DNA of 64,000 bases from Candidatus Pseudomonas phytovorans (GTDB lineage Bacteria > Pseudomonadota > Gammaproteobacteria > Pseudomonadales > Pseudomonadaceae). Under the pieces are notes generated by a model. That model was not told where the DNA came from and did no database searches. It was given only the letters and a program-made list of their open reading frames with translations. This document shows, one piece after another, positions 8,378 through 17,117 of this stretch. The position numbers and the translations under genes were made by a program. The stretch is taken from positions 2,268,001-2,332,000 of the forward strand of contig CP119325.1 of NCBI GenBank assembly GCA_029202525.1, written 5' to 3'. Numbering within the stretch: position 1 is the first letter of the stretch; every line of letters starts with the position of its first letter.

Positions 8378-9199
8378 TCATTGCTTGGGAAACAATCCAT
8401 TCCCACAGCGAGAACAGAACGCCGCGCCATGCTCATGCGTCTTCTTGTGGCAGGTCGGGCAATCATGCTGCAACTGCTCCCCGCGCATGGCATTGGCCAG
8501 TTCGGCGGTAAAGATGCCAGTCGGCACGGCGATGATCGAATAACCGGTAATCATCACCAGCGACGACAGCACCTGCCCCAGCGGCGTCTTTGGCACGATG
8601 TCGCCAAAGCCAACCGTGGTGAGGGTGACGATGGCCCAGTAGATGCCCTTGGGGATGCTGGTAAAGCCATGCTCCGGCCCTTCGATCACGTACATCAATG
8701 TGCCGAACACGGTTACCAGGGTCGACACAGTCACCAGAAAGACGATGATCTTCTGCTTGCTGCCGCGCAGCGCCTCCATCAGGTAATGGGCCTGCTTGAG
8801 GTAAGGGCTGAGCTTGAGCACGCGGAAGATCCGCAGCATCCGTATCACGCGGATGATCAGCAGGTATTGGGCGTCGCTGTAGTACAGCGCGATGATCCCC
8901 GGCACGATTGCCAGCAAATCGACCAGGCCGTAGAAACTGAAGGCGTAGCGCCAGGGCTTGGGCGAGCAGTACAGGCGCGTCAGGTACTCGACCAGAAAGA
9001 CTGCGGTAAAGCCCCACTCGATGGCGGCCAGCAGGCCGGCGTAGCCCTGGTGCACCTCGTCGATGCTGTCGAGGATGACTGTGACCAGGCTGGCCAGGAT
9101 GATCAGCAGGAGGATCTTGTCGAAGCGTCTTCCAGCCACGGTGTCGGTCTGGAAGACCATGATGTAAAGCCGCTCGCGCAGGCTTGCAGGGTTGTTCAT
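8378..9199 (-). CDS. voltage-gated-type potassium channel with C-terminal zinc ribbon
   Basis: 273 aa. Six membrane segments are visible. S4 carries regularly spaced arginines (RVIRMLRIFRVLK, residues 117-129). The pore has the K+ selectivity filter TVGFGD at 195-200, followed by S6. An unusual C-terminal tail adds two CxxC pairs (Cys247/250 and Cys262/265) with three histidines between, which looks like a zinc ribbon. It resembles KvAP-like bacterial channels of the ion-transport family. The tail may sense metal, redox state or a partner (inference). Confidence 0.9.
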   Translation of the reverse strand: MNNPASLRERLYIMVFQTDTVAGRRFDKILLLIILASLVTVILDSIDEVHQGYAGLLAAIEWGFTAVFLVEYLTRLYCSPKPWRYAFSFYGLVDLLAIVPGIIALYYSDAQYLLIIRVIRMLRIFRVLKLSPYLKQAHYLMEALRGSKQKIIVFLVTVSTLVTVFGTLMYVIEGPEHGFTSIPKGIYWAIVTLTTVGFGDIVPKTPLGQVLSSLVMITGYSIIAVPTGIFTAELANAMRGEQLQHDCPTCHKKTHEHGAAFCSRCGNGLFPKQ

Positions 9200-9243
9200 T
9201 GGCTCATTCCGTATTGCGATGGGCAGAGCCTAGGGGCTGCGTT

Positions 9244-10116
9244 TCAGCTGTGCAAGCGGCCGGCGTTGCGCTGCCTGGGCTGGGCCAGGTGGCTGCCCAG
9301 GTGCATCAGCCAGCAGGCAGCGACGAAGGGCGCGGTCAGGCCAGGTACCGGCAGCAGCTTGAACAGCGGTTGCAGCAGCAGGGCCAGGCCGATCGCCAGC
9401 AGTGTCACCCAAGGTTTTTCACCCTGTCGGCTGAAGGCCAGCGCTGCCAGCGCGGCATTGAAGCCGTACAGGCCCAGCCATGCTGCTTGCGCCTGGTCGG
9501 CGAATAGCGCGACACCACCGCCGATGGCCGAGCCGATCACCGCCCACATCGCGGCATAGGGGTTGGCGATGAACATGCCGATGATGATCAGCAAACCGGC
9601 CAGTGGCTGGTCGAGCAGGAAGATCTGGCCGACGCCACGCGCCAGGGCGTGCAGCGGGTCGGCTTCGACGAAACCGCCGGGCGAGGGGCTGGCGAACAGC
9701 AGGGCGGTCCAGCCCAGCAGCACGAACGGTGCGGTATAGGCGATCAGCAGTTTGCCGCCGCGCTTGCGCCATTGGTGGGTGATGATGCTGGACAGGCCGC
9801 CAGCGGCGATGATCAGTGGCGGCAGGATGGCCGACCAGGGCAACACGGCGCTGATTAACAGGCCGATGAGCACGCCGTTGTAGCAGTACAGCCCGGCCTG
9901 GCGGTCGGCGCGGTCGTAGCCGCGGGCTTGGGCGGTGATCAGGCCGGCGAGAGCGCCGAGCAGGGCGCCGCCGACCAGATTGGGCGCGGTCAGCAGGATG
10001 GCCAGCAGGCAGCACAGGCCGCACAAGGGATTGCGCAGCAGCAGCACCTGGCTGAAGCCGTTGAGTAACGCCGTGGCCCAGTCGGGGCACGGGTTGACGA
10101 AATTTTTGCTGTACAT
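9244..10116 (-). CDS. urea transporter (UT family)
   Basis: 290 aa from ATG 10116, where the conserved sequence begins; the frame stays open to 10242, but that stretch is REP-derived. Hydrophobic throughout, with the UT-type repeats NPLCGLCCLLAIL (about residue 29) and IANPYAAMWAVIGSAIGG, in which Asn-Pro elements line the urea channel. It would move urea passively across the inner membrane, which fits the ureide- and urea-releasing pathways in this window. The ribosome site is weak. Confidence 0.82.
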   Translation of the reverse strand: MYSKNFVNPCPDWATALLNGFSQVLLLRNPLCGLCCLLAILLTAPNLVGGALLGALAGLITAQARGYDRADRQAGLYCYNGVLIGLLISAVLPWSAILPPLIIAAGGLSSIITHQWRKRGGKLLIAYTAPFVLLGWTALLFASPSPGGFVEADPLHALARGVGQIFLLDQPLAGLLIIIGMFIANPYAAMWAVIGSAIGGGVALFADQAQAAWLGLYGFNAALAALAFSRQGEKPWVTLLAIGLALLLQPLFKLLPVPGLTAPFVAACWLMHLGSHLAQPRQRNAGRLHS

Positions 10117-10198
10117 GGGGCAGTCAGTGAGGTTGATGGGAGGGCGGTGGGCCTCTTTGGGCCTCGGTTTTCCGCAGTTCTGGTAAATCTGTGCATGG

Positions 10199-10319
10199 GG
10201 AGGGCGTCGCCCTCCATTCGCGGGGCAAGCCCGCTCCCACAAGATCTGCGCTGTGCCATGGAGCGGCGCGCATCCTGTGGGAGCGGGCTTGTCCCGCGAA
10301 TGGGGCGCAACGCGCCCCC
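10199..10319. repeat. composite REP pair with flanking GC hairpins
   Basis: The main arms 10215-10241 and 10276-10302 are inverted REP copies. They are bracketed by two short hairpins, GGAGGGCG/CGCCCTCC (10199-10215) and GGGGCGC/GCGCCCC (10303-10319). The block lies directly beyond the pyruvate kinase stop and may end that transcript. Confidence 0.8.
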
Positions 10320-10326
10320 GGCGGTC

Positions 10327-11742
10327 TCAGACGAGGGTCTCGATCCGCAAGGTATTAGTCGAACCCGGCTTGCCGAAAGGCACACCGGCGGTGATCAGCA
10401 GCGTGTCGCCACGGCTGGCCATGCCTTGCGCCTGGGCGATTTCCAGCGCAGTAGACACAACCTCGTCAACCTGGCGCAGGCGGTCGTTGACCACCGAATG
10501 CACGCCCCAGGCCACGCTCAGGCGGCGAGCAGTGTTCAGGTTCGGCGTCAGGTTCAGGATCGGCGCCCGTGGCCGCTCGCGTGCAGCACGCAGGGTCGAG
10601 GCGCCCGACTCGCTGTAGTTGACCAGCACCGCCACCGGCAGGATGCCGCTGATGCGGCGGATGGCGCAGCTGATGGCGTCCGACACGGTAGCCTCGGCCT
10701 TCGGCCGGCCAACGTCGAGCTGGGCCTGGTAATCCGGGCCGTTCTCCACCTGCCGGATGATCTTGCTCATCATCTGCACGGCTTCCAGCGGGTAGTCACC
10801 CGAGGCCGTCTCGGCTGACAGCATCACCGCGTCAGCACCTTCAGCCACAGCATTGGCCACGTCGGTGACTTCGGCACGGGTAGGCGCAGGCGAGAAGCGC
10901 ATCGATTCGAGCATCTGCGTGGCCACCACCACCGGTTTGCCCAACTGGCGGCAGGTGCCGATGATGCGCTTCTGGATCTGCGGCACACTTTCGGCCGGTA
11001 CTTCCACGCCCAGGTCACCACGGGCCACCATGATCGCGTCTGCCAGTTCGGCAATGGCTTGCAGGTGTTCGACCGCCGAGGGCTTCTCGATCTTGGCCAT
11101 CAGGTAGGCGCGGTCGCCAATCAGCTGGCGCGCTTCAACGATGTCTTCGGGGCGCTGTACGAACGACAGGGCCACCCAGTCCACGCCCAGTTCCAGGCCA
11201 AACGCCAGGTCGCGGCGGTCTTTTTCTGTGAGCGGGGAGAGGTCGAGTACCGCTTGCGGTACGTTGACACCCTTGCGGTCGGACAGCTCGCCACCGTTCA
11301 GTACTTCGGTGTCGATGGCGTCGCTGTGCTTGGCAGTAACGCGCAGGCGCAGCTTGCCGTCGTCCAGCAGCAGGTCCATGCCCGGCTCAAGGGCCGCAAT
11401 GATTTCGGGGTGCGGCAGGTTGACCCTTTGGCTGTCACCCGGGGTTTTGTCCAGGTCCAGGCGCAGGGCCTGGCCACGTTGCAGTTGCACCTTTCCTTCG
11501 GCAAAGCGGCCCACGCGCAGCTTGGGCCCTTGCAGGTCCATCAGGATGCCCAGCGGGTGGTTCAACTGCAGCTCCACTTCGCGGATCCACTGATAGCGCA
11601 GGGCGTGGTCAGCGTGTTCGCCGTGGCTGAAGTTGAGGCGGAAGATGTTCACCCCGGCTTCGACCAGTTGGCGGATGTCGTCGATGCCGTTGATCGCAGG
11701 GCCGAGGGTGGCGAGGATCTTTACTTTTTTATCAGGCGTCAT
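10327..11742 (-). CDS. pykF: pyruvate kinase
   Basis: 471 aa, the usual length of type I enzymes. It begins KKVKILATLGP, with GILMDLQGPKLRVG (about 85) and the active-site segment MVARGDLGVEVP near residue 240. It converts phosphoenolpyruvate and ADP to pyruvate and ATP. Its ATG overlaps the ttuD stop by 4 nt (ATGA), so the two are translationally coupled. As the last gene of the glyoxylate salvage operon it would pull carbon from glycerate to pyruvate. Which of the usual two Pseudomonas isozymes this is follows from its context. Confidence 0.92.
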   Translation of the reverse strand: MTPDKKVKILATLGPAINGIDDIRQLVEAGVNIFRLNFSHGEHADHALRYQWIREVELQLNHPLGILMDLQGPKLRVGRFAEGKVQLQRGQALRLDLDKTPGDSQRVNLPHPEIIAALEPGMDLLLDDGKLRLRVTAKHSDAIDTEVLNGGELSDRKGVNVPQAVLDLSPLTEKDRRDLAFGLELGVDWVALSFVQRPEDIVEARQLIGDRAYLMAKIEKPSAVEHLQAIAELADAIMVARGDLGVEVPAESVPQIQKRIIGTCRQLGKPVVVATQMLESMRFSPAPTRAEVTDVANAVAEGADAVMLSAETASGDYPLEAVQMMSKIIRQVENGPDYQAQLDVGRPKAEATVSDAISCAIRRISGILPVAVLVNYSESGASTLRAARERPRAPILNLTPNLNTARRLSVAWGVHSVVNDRLRQVDEVVSTALEIAQAQGMASRGDTLLITAGVPFGKPGSTNTLRIETLV

Positions 11743-13013
11743 GATTGGGCAGTCTCAAGGATCAGGATGGCGCGGAAGTCGTTGACGTTGGTGCGGGTCG
11801 GCTCGGTGACGATCAGCGCATCCAGCGCGGCGAAATAGCCATAGCCATTGTTGTTGTCCAGTTCGTCGCTGGCCGACAGGCCCAGGGCCTCGGCACGGGC
11901 GTAGCTGCCTGGGGTCATGAAGGCCCCGGCGTTTTCTTCCGAACCGTCGATGCCGTCGGTGTCACCGGCCAGGGCATAGACGCCCGGGAGGCCTTTCAGG
12001 CTTTCGGTAAGGCTGAGCAGGAACTCGGCGTTGCGCCCGCCACGGCCATTGCCGCGCACGGTCACGGTGGTTTCGCCGCCAGACAGGATTACGCAGGGTG
12101 CCTTCAGTGGCTGGCCATGCTGCACGATCTGCCGGGCGATACCGGCGTGCACCTTGGCCACTTCGCGCGATTCGCCTTCCAGGTCGCCGAGGATCAGCGG
12201 GCTGAAGCCAGCCTGGCGAGCTTTGACGGCGGCGGCTTCGAGCGACTGCTGAGGCTTGGCGATCAGCTGGAAGTGGCTGCGGGCCAGGGCCGGGTCATCG
12301 GCCTTGACGGTTTCCGATGCGGGGTTGTTGAGCCAGTCGATGACGGCCTTGGGCGCTTCGATGTTGTAGCGCTTGAGGATGGCTAGGGCATCGGCCGAGG
12401 TGCTCGGGTCGGCCACGGTGGGGCCGGAGGCGATCACTGTGGCGAGGTCGCCTGGCACATCGGAAATGGCATAGGTGTAGACCGTGGCCGGCCAGCAGGC
12501 CTTGGCCAGGCGGCCGCCCTTGATCGCCGAGAGGTGCTTGCGCACGCAGTTCATCTCGCCGATGGTGGCGCCGGATTTCAACAGCGCTTTGTTGATCTGC
12601 TGTTTGTCGGCCAGGGTCAGGCCCTCGGCCGGCAGAGCCAGCAGGGCCGAGCCGCCGCCAGACAGCAGGAAGATGACGCGGTCGTCTTCGTTGAGGTTGC
12701 TGACCAGTTCCAGCACGCGCTTGGCCACGGCCAGGCCGGCGGCGTCGGGGACCGGGTGGGCGGCTTCGACCACTTCAATCTTTTGGCAGTTGGCGCCGTG
12801 GCCGTAACGGGTGACGACCAGGCCAGAGACTTCGCCCTGCCAGCACTTCTCGACCACTTCTGCCATGGCGGCTGCGGCCTTGCCGGCGCCGATGACGATG
12901 ACCCGGCCGCTACGGTCGGCGGGCAGGTAGGGTTCGAGGACTTGGCGGGGGTGGGCGGCAGCGATGGCTGTGTCGAACAGTTCGCGGAGAATTTTTTGCG
13001 GATCGACCGACAT
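11739..13013 (-). CDS. ttuD: glycerate 2-kinase / TtuD-type protein (annotated hydroxypyruvate reductase in older records)
   Basis: 424 aa from ATG 13013 (GGGAG 7 nt upstream); an upstream start at 13151 would run through REP DNA. An N-terminal nucleotide-binding domain contains VIVIGAGKAAAAMAE (about 44) and LLSGGGSALLALP, and a C-terminal MOFRL domain contains ALAGDTDGIDGSEENAGAF. Family members phosphorylate D-glycerate to 2-phosphoglycerate; the older reductase name comes from the tartrate plasmid gene. Its place between tartronate semialdehyde reductase and pyruvate kinase fits the kinase role. Confidence 0.88.
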   Translation of the reverse strand: MSVDPQKILRELFDTAIAAAHPRQVLEPYLPADRSGRVIVIGAGKAAAAMAEVVEKCWQGEVSGLVVTRYGHGANCQKIEVVEAAHPVPDAAGLAVAKRVLELVSNLNEDDRVIFLLSGGGSALLALPAEGLTLADKQQINKALLKSGATIGEMNCVRKHLSAIKGGRLAKACWPATVYTYAISDVPGDLATVIASGPTVADPSTSADALAILKRYNIEAPKAVIDWLNNPASETVKADDPALARSHFQLIAKPQQSLEAAAVKARQAGFSPLILGDLEGESREVAKVHAGIARQIVQHGQPLKAPCVILSGGETTVTVRGNGRGGRNAEFLLSLTESLKGLPGVYALAGDTDGIDGSEENAGAFMTPGSYARAEALGLSASDELDNNNGYGYFAALDALIVTEPTRTNVNDFRAILILETAQS

Positions 13014-13147
13014 GGCAGGCTCCCAATTATTGTTGTTCTGCAGAATCAAAAACGCCCCTGGAACTGCCTCCGTGCAGGCCGAACCAAGGGCGCGTGTTGC
13101 TCGGTGCCACCGATGGGCCTGTGGTCGCAGGTTCATCGGTGTGGGCT

Positions 13148-13217
13148 TCATCGCGAGCTTTGCTCGCTCCTACGGGGCCTGTGTAAATCCCGTAGGAGCG
13201 AGCGCAGCTCGCGATGA
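13148..13217. repeat. inverted repeat, second REP type
   Basis: Arms 13148-13176 and 13189-13217 (TCATCGCGAGC...TCCTACGGG and its inverse) form a variant REP pair in the 227-nt gap between glxR and ttuD. It could reduce readthrough or stabilise the upstream message. No gene is present in the gap. Confidence 0.8.
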
Positions 13218-13240
13218 GGCCATTGAGGTCTACATCACAT

Positions 13241-14134
13241 TTACTTGTCGCCGCGGATCGAGAAGTTGGCCATGTGCTCCAGGCCTTTGATCAGCGCCGA
13301 GTGGTCCCAGTTGCCGCCACCCAGTGCCTGGCAGGTGTTGAACACTTGCTGGGCATTGGAGGTGTTAGGCAGGTTGATACCCAGTTCCTTGGCGCCTTGC
13401 AGGGCCAGGTTCAGGTCTTTCTGGTGCAGGTTGATGCGGAAGCCTGGGTCGAAGGTGCCCTTGATCATGCGCTCGGCATGCACTTCAAGGATTTTCGACG
13501 AAGCAAAACCGCCCATCAGTGCTTCACGCACCTTGGCAGGATCCGCGCCGTTCTTGGCGGCGAACAGCAGCGCTTCGCTGACGGCCTGGATGTTCAGGGC
13601 GACGATGATCTGGTTGGCGACTTTGGCGGTCTGGCCGTCACCGTTGCCACCCACGCGGGTGATGTTCTTGCCCATGGCTTCGAACAGCGGCAGGGTGCGC
13701 TCGAAAGCTTTCGGGCAGCCACCGACCATGATGCTCAGGGTCGCGGCCTTGGCGCCGACTTCACCACCGGACACCGGGGCGTCCAGGTAGGCCGCGCCGG
13801 TGGCCTTGATTTTTTCAGCGAAGGCTTTGGTGGCGGTCGGCGAGATCGAGCTCATGTCGATGACGATCTTGTTCGGGCCAACACCTTCAGCAACGCCATT
13901 CTCACCGAACAGCACGGCCTCGACCTGCGGGGTGTCGGGGACCATCACGATGATGAATTCGGCTTCCTGGGCCACTTCTTTCGGGTTGGCCAGGGCCACT
14001 GCGCCGGCGGCGAGCAGGTCAGCTGGCGCGGCGTCGTGGTGGGTGGAAACGAACAGGCTGTGACCCGCTTTTTGCAGGTTTTGGGCCATGGGCTTGCCCA
14101 TGATGCCGGTGCCGATAAAACCGATTTTAGCCAT
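13241..14134 (-). CDS. glxR: 2-hydroxy-3-oxopropionate (tartronate semialdehyde) reductase
   Basis: 297 aa. The N-terminal Rossmann motif GFIGTGIMGKPMAQNL starts at residue 5. DAPVSGGEVGAK near residue 118 is the substrate-binding signature of beta-hydroxyacid dehydrogenases, and the catalytic Lys lies in KVANQIIVALN. It reduces tartronate semialdehyde from Gcl to D-glycerate with NAD(P)H. It lies third in the gcl-hyi-glxR-ttuD-pykF block, all on one strand. Confidence 0.95.
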   Translation of the reverse strand: MAKIGFIGTGIMGKPMAQNLQKAGHSLFVSTHHDAAPADLLAAGAVALANPKEVAQEAEFIIVMVPDTPQVEAVLFGENGVAEGVGPNKIVIDMSSISPTATKAFAEKIKATGAAYLDAPVSGGEVGAKAATLSIMVGGCPKAFERTLPLFEAMGKNITRVGGNGDGQTAKVANQIIVALNIQAVSEALLFAAKNGADPAKVREALMGGFASSKILEVHAERMIKGTFDPGFRINLHQKDLNLALQGAKELGINLPNTSNAQQVFNTCQALGGGNWDHSALIKGLEHMANFSIRGDK

Positions 14135-14180
14135 GAGAATGTGCCTCTTTGTATTTGTGATATCTCAAGTGAGCCACGGC

Positions 14181-14214
14181 CCCTGTGGGAGCGGGCATGC
14201 CCGCTCCCACAGGG
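14181..14214. terminator. perfect 34-bp REP palindrome between hyi and glxR
   Basis: CCCTGTGGGAGCGGGCA joins directly to its inverse, giving a 17-bp perfect stem with practically no loop, followed on the plus strand by TTTTG. It sits inside the operon between hyi and glxR, so on the minus strand it may act as an mRNA-stabilising or attenuating hairpin. Confidence 0.6.
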
Positions 14215-14247
14215 TTTTGTGTTTCACAGGGGCTAGCGTTCAGCCGC

Positions 14248-15030
14248 TCAGATTGCGTTATGGGTCTTCAGCCAGCCCAGGCCTGCTTCGGTGGTGGTCT
14301 TGGGCTTGTACTCCGCGCCCACCCAGCCCTGGTAGCCGATGCGGTCCAGGTGCTCGAACAGGAAGCGGTAGTTGATCTCGCCAGTACCAGGCTCGTTGCG
14401 GCCGGGGTTGTCGGCCAGCTGGATGTGGTTGATCAACGGCAGGTTGGTTTCCATGGTGCGAGCCAGGTCACCTTCCATGATCTGCATGTGATAAATGTCG
14501 TACTGCAGGAACAGGTTGTCGCTGCCCACTTCGGCCTGGATTTCCAGAGCCTGCTGGGTGGTGTTCAGGTAGAAGCCCGGGATGTCGCGGGTGTTGATCA
14601 TTTCCATGACCAGGCGAATACCGGCGGCCTTGAGCTTGTCGGCGGCGTAGCGCAGGTTTTCGACGAAGGTCTTGCGCACGTCGGCGCACTGCTGGCCTTG
14701 TGGGCGAATACCGGCCAGGGCGTTGACCTGGGTGTTGCCCAGCACCTTGGCGTATTCGATGGCCTTGTCGACACCGGCACGGAATTCTTCGATGCGGTCA
14801 GGGTGGCAGGTGATACCGCGTTCACCTTTGGCCCAGTCGCCCGCCGGCAGGTTGAACAGCACCTGGGTCAGGCCGTTGGCCTCCAGCTGCTGCTTGATTT
14901 CGGCAGCGCTGAAGTCGTACGGGAACAGGTATTCGACGCCGCTGAAACCAGCATCGGCGGCAGCCTTGAAGCGGGCCAGGAAGTCCTGTTCGGTGAACAG
15001 CATGGACAGGTTGGCAGCGAAGCGAGGCAT
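14248..15030 (-). CDS. hyi: hydroxypyruvate isomerase
   Basis: 260 aa, exact family length. A xylose-isomerase-like TIM barrel: MPRFAANLSMLFTE at the N-terminus, YLFPYDFSA, the metal-ligand Glu in RLVMEMINTRDIPG, and YDIYHMQIMEGDL near residue 180. It interconverts hydroxypyruvate and tartronate semialdehyde and links Gcl to GlxR. It follows gcl by 54 nt containing a hairpin. Confidence 0.95.
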   Translation of the reverse strand: MPRFAANLSMLFTEQDFLARFKAAADAGFSGVEYLFPYDFSAAEIKQQLEANGLTQVLFNLPAGDWAKGERGITCHPDRIEEFRAGVDKAIEYAKVLGNTQVNALAGIRPQGQQCADVRKTFVENLRYAADKLKAAGIRLVMEMINTRDIPGFYLNTTQQALEIQAEVGSDNLFLQYDIYHMQIMEGDLARTMETNLPLINHIQLADNPGRNEPGTGEINYRFLFEHLDRIGYQGWVGAEYKPKTTTEAGLGWLKTHNAI

Positions 15031-15052
15031 GAGTTGTCTCCTTGCGATGAAG

Positions 15053-15075
15053 GCCCCCAGGGCTAGCCTGGGGGC
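15053..15075. terminator. GC hairpin between gcl and hyi
   Basis: GCCCCCAG...CTGGGGGC forms an 8-bp stem with a short loop 9 nt beyond the gcl stop. No T-run follows on the minus strand, so partial termination or protection of the gcl message is more likely than a full stop. Confidence 0.5.
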
Positions 15076-15084
15076 GTCAGGCGA

Positions 15085-16860
15085 TCAGTCCAGCATCGAG
15101 ATGGCGGTTGGCGCGTCGTTGCCGACCAGCGCCAGGTCTTCGAATTCGTTGACCGCGTTGATCTCGGTGCCCATGGAAATGTTGGTCACACGTTCGAGAA
15201 TCACTTCAACCACGACTGGCACGCGGAACTCTTCGGCCATTTTCTGTGCCTTGAGCAGGGCAGGGGCGATCTCGGCCGGCTCGAACACACGCAGAGCCTT
15301 GCAGCCCAGGCCTTCGACCACTGCAACGTGGTCGACACCGTAGGTGGCAGCTTCAGTCGAGTTGATGTTCTCGAACGCCAGTTGTACACAGTAATCCATG
15401 TCGAAGCCACGCTGCGCCTGACGGATCAGGCCCAGGTAGGCGTTGTTCACCAGCACGTGGACGTACGGCAGGTTGAACTGCGCGCCCACCGCCAGTTCTT
15501 CGATCATGAACTGGAAGTCGTAGTCACCCGACAGTGCGACAACCTTGCGTTTCGGGTCTGCCTTCACCACACCCAGTGCGGCAGGGATGGTCCAGCCCAG
15601 CGGGCCGGCCTGGCCGCAGTTGATCCAGTCGCGTGGCTTGTAAACGTGCAGGAACTGAGCGCCGGCAATCTGCGACAGGCCGATGGTGCTGACGTAGGTG
15701 GTGTCCTTGCCGAACACTTCGTTCATTTCCTGGTACACGCGCTGTGGCTTGACCGGGACGTTGTCGAAGTTGGTCTTGCGCTGCAGGCTCGATTTGCGCT
15801 GCTGGCAGTCTTCCAGCCAGGCCTTGCGGCACTTCAGTTTGCCGGCGGCTTTCCACTCGCGGGCCACTTCAAGGAACACGTCCAGTGCAAAACCTGCATC
15901 GGAAACGATACCCAGGTCTGGAGTGAACACGCGGCCGATCTGGGTCGGTTCGATGTCGACGTGCACGAACTTGCGGCCTTCGGTGTAGACATCGACCGAG
16001 CCGGTGTGACGGTTGGCCCAACGGTTACCGATACCGAACACCAGGTCGGATTTCAGCAGGGTGGCGTTGCCGTAGCGGTGCGAGGTCTGCAGGCCGACCA
16101 TGCCGACCATTTGTGCGTGGTCGTCCGGGATGGTACCCCAGCCCATCAGGGTCGGGATGACCGGTACGCCGGTCAGTTCGGCGAACTCGACCAGCTTGTC
16201 GCTGGCGTTGGCGTTGATGATGCCGCCGCCGGCAACCAGCAGTGGGCGCTCGGCGTCATTGAGCAGGGCCAGGGCTTTTTCGGCCTGTACGCGGGTGGCG
16301 GACGGCTTGTTGACTGCCAGTGGCTCGTAGGCGTCGATGTCGAATTCGATTTCGGCCATCTGCACGTCGAACGGCAGGTCGATCAGCACCGGGCCTGGGC
16401 GGCCGCTGCGCATTTCGAAGAAGGCTTTCTGGAAGGCGTAAGGCACCTGGCCCGGCTCCAGAACGGTGGTCGCCCACTTGGTCACCGGCTTGACGATGCT
16501 GGTGATGTCGACGGCCTGGAAGTCTTCTTTATGCAGGCGTGCACGCGGCGCCTGGCCGGTGATGCAGAGGATCGGGATGGAGTCGGCCGAGGCACTGTAC
16601 AGGCCGGTGACCATGTCGGTGCCTGCCGGGCCGGAAGTGCCGATGCACACGCCGATGTTGCCCGGGTTGGCACGGGTGTAGCCCTCGGCCATGTGCGAGG
16701 CACCTTCGACGTGGCGAGCGAGGACGTGATCGATGCCACCGACTTTCTTCAGGGCCGAGTACAACGGGTTGATGGCAGCCCCTGGAATGCCGAACGCGGT
16801 ATCTACACCTTCACGGCGCATGACCAGAACGGCTGCATCGATTGCTCTCATTTTGCTCAT
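15085..16860 (-). CDS. gcl: glyoxylate carboligase
   Basis: 591 aa ThDP enzyme condensing two glyoxylates to tartronate semialdehyde and CO2. The N-terminal Pyr domain reads RHVEGASHMAEG; Val51 replaces the glutamate found in nearly all other ThDP enzymes, which is the hallmark of Gcl. The C-terminal PP domain has SGDYDFQFMIEELAVG with NNAYLG as the Mg/ThDP motif. ATG 16860 is preceded by GAGG. It is the first gene of the salvage operon. A TTGTATACAA operator lies 25 nt upstream of the start, within the likely promoter or leader, consistent with repression by GclR. Confidence 0.96.
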   Translation of the reverse strand: MSKMRAIDAAVLVMRREGVDTAFGIPGAAINPLYSALKKVGGIDHVLARHVEGASHMAEGYTRANPGNIGVCIGTSGPAGTDMVTGLYSASADSIPILCITGQAPRARLHKEDFQAVDITSIVKPVTKWATTVLEPGQVPYAFQKAFFEMRSGRPGPVLIDLPFDVQMAEIEFDIDAYEPLAVNKPSATRVQAEKALALLNDAERPLLVAGGGIINANASDKLVEFAELTGVPVIPTLMGWGTIPDDHAQMVGMVGLQTSHRYGNATLLKSDLVFGIGNRWANRHTGSVDVYTEGRKFVHVDIEPTQIGRVFTPDLGIVSDAGFALDVFLEVAREWKAAGKLKCRKAWLEDCQQRKSSLQRKTNFDNVPVKPQRVYQEMNEVFGKDTTYVSTIGLSQIAGAQFLHVYKPRDWINCGQAGPLGWTIPAALGVVKADPKRKVVALSGDYDFQFMIEELAVGAQFNLPYVHVLVNNAYLGLIRQAQRGFDMDYCVQLAFENINSTEAATYGVDHVAVVEGLGCKALRVFEPAEIAPALLKAQKMAEEFRVPVVVEVILERVTNISMGTEINAVNEFEDLALVGNDAPTAISMLD

Positions 16861-16885
16861 GGGTTGTGCCTCATCGATTTTGTAA

Positions 16886-16895
16886 TTGTATACAA
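16886..16895. promoter_or_regulatory. TTGTATACAA operator upstream of gcl
   Basis: Perfect palindrome centred about 30 nt before the gcl start, where bound repressor would block transcription or initiation. It shares its sequence with sites at 17026, 37482 and 4194. In P. putida the gcl operon is known to be repressed by the GntR protein GclR; that this is its site is inferred. Confidence 0.65.
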
Positions 16896-17025
16896 CTTGC
16901 TTTGCGACAGAGTGTATTCACGGCTGACGGCTCAGGTCAATGGGTTTTCATCGGGTGGGCTAGCTTTCGTCAAAGCGGCCGTGAAAACGGCTATTTGCGC
17001 CATCGCATACGATCGTTTCAAAATA

Positions 17026-17035
17026 TTGTATACAA
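17026..17035. promoter_or_regulatory. TTGTATACAA operator upstream of the GlcG-like gene
   Basis: Second perfect copy in the gcl/GlcG-like divergent region, 82 nt upstream of the GlcG-like ATG and 140 bp from the gcl-proximal copy. Two copies on one intergenic stretch allow independent or looped control of both promoters. Confidence 0.6.
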
Positions 17036-17117
17036 AAAAGCAGTTGGTTGTGTTCTATTTGTCCTATCGGTTTTCAACTGCCCTCAGGGCTTCTCACAAC
17101 AAGAAGAGGACCTTTCC

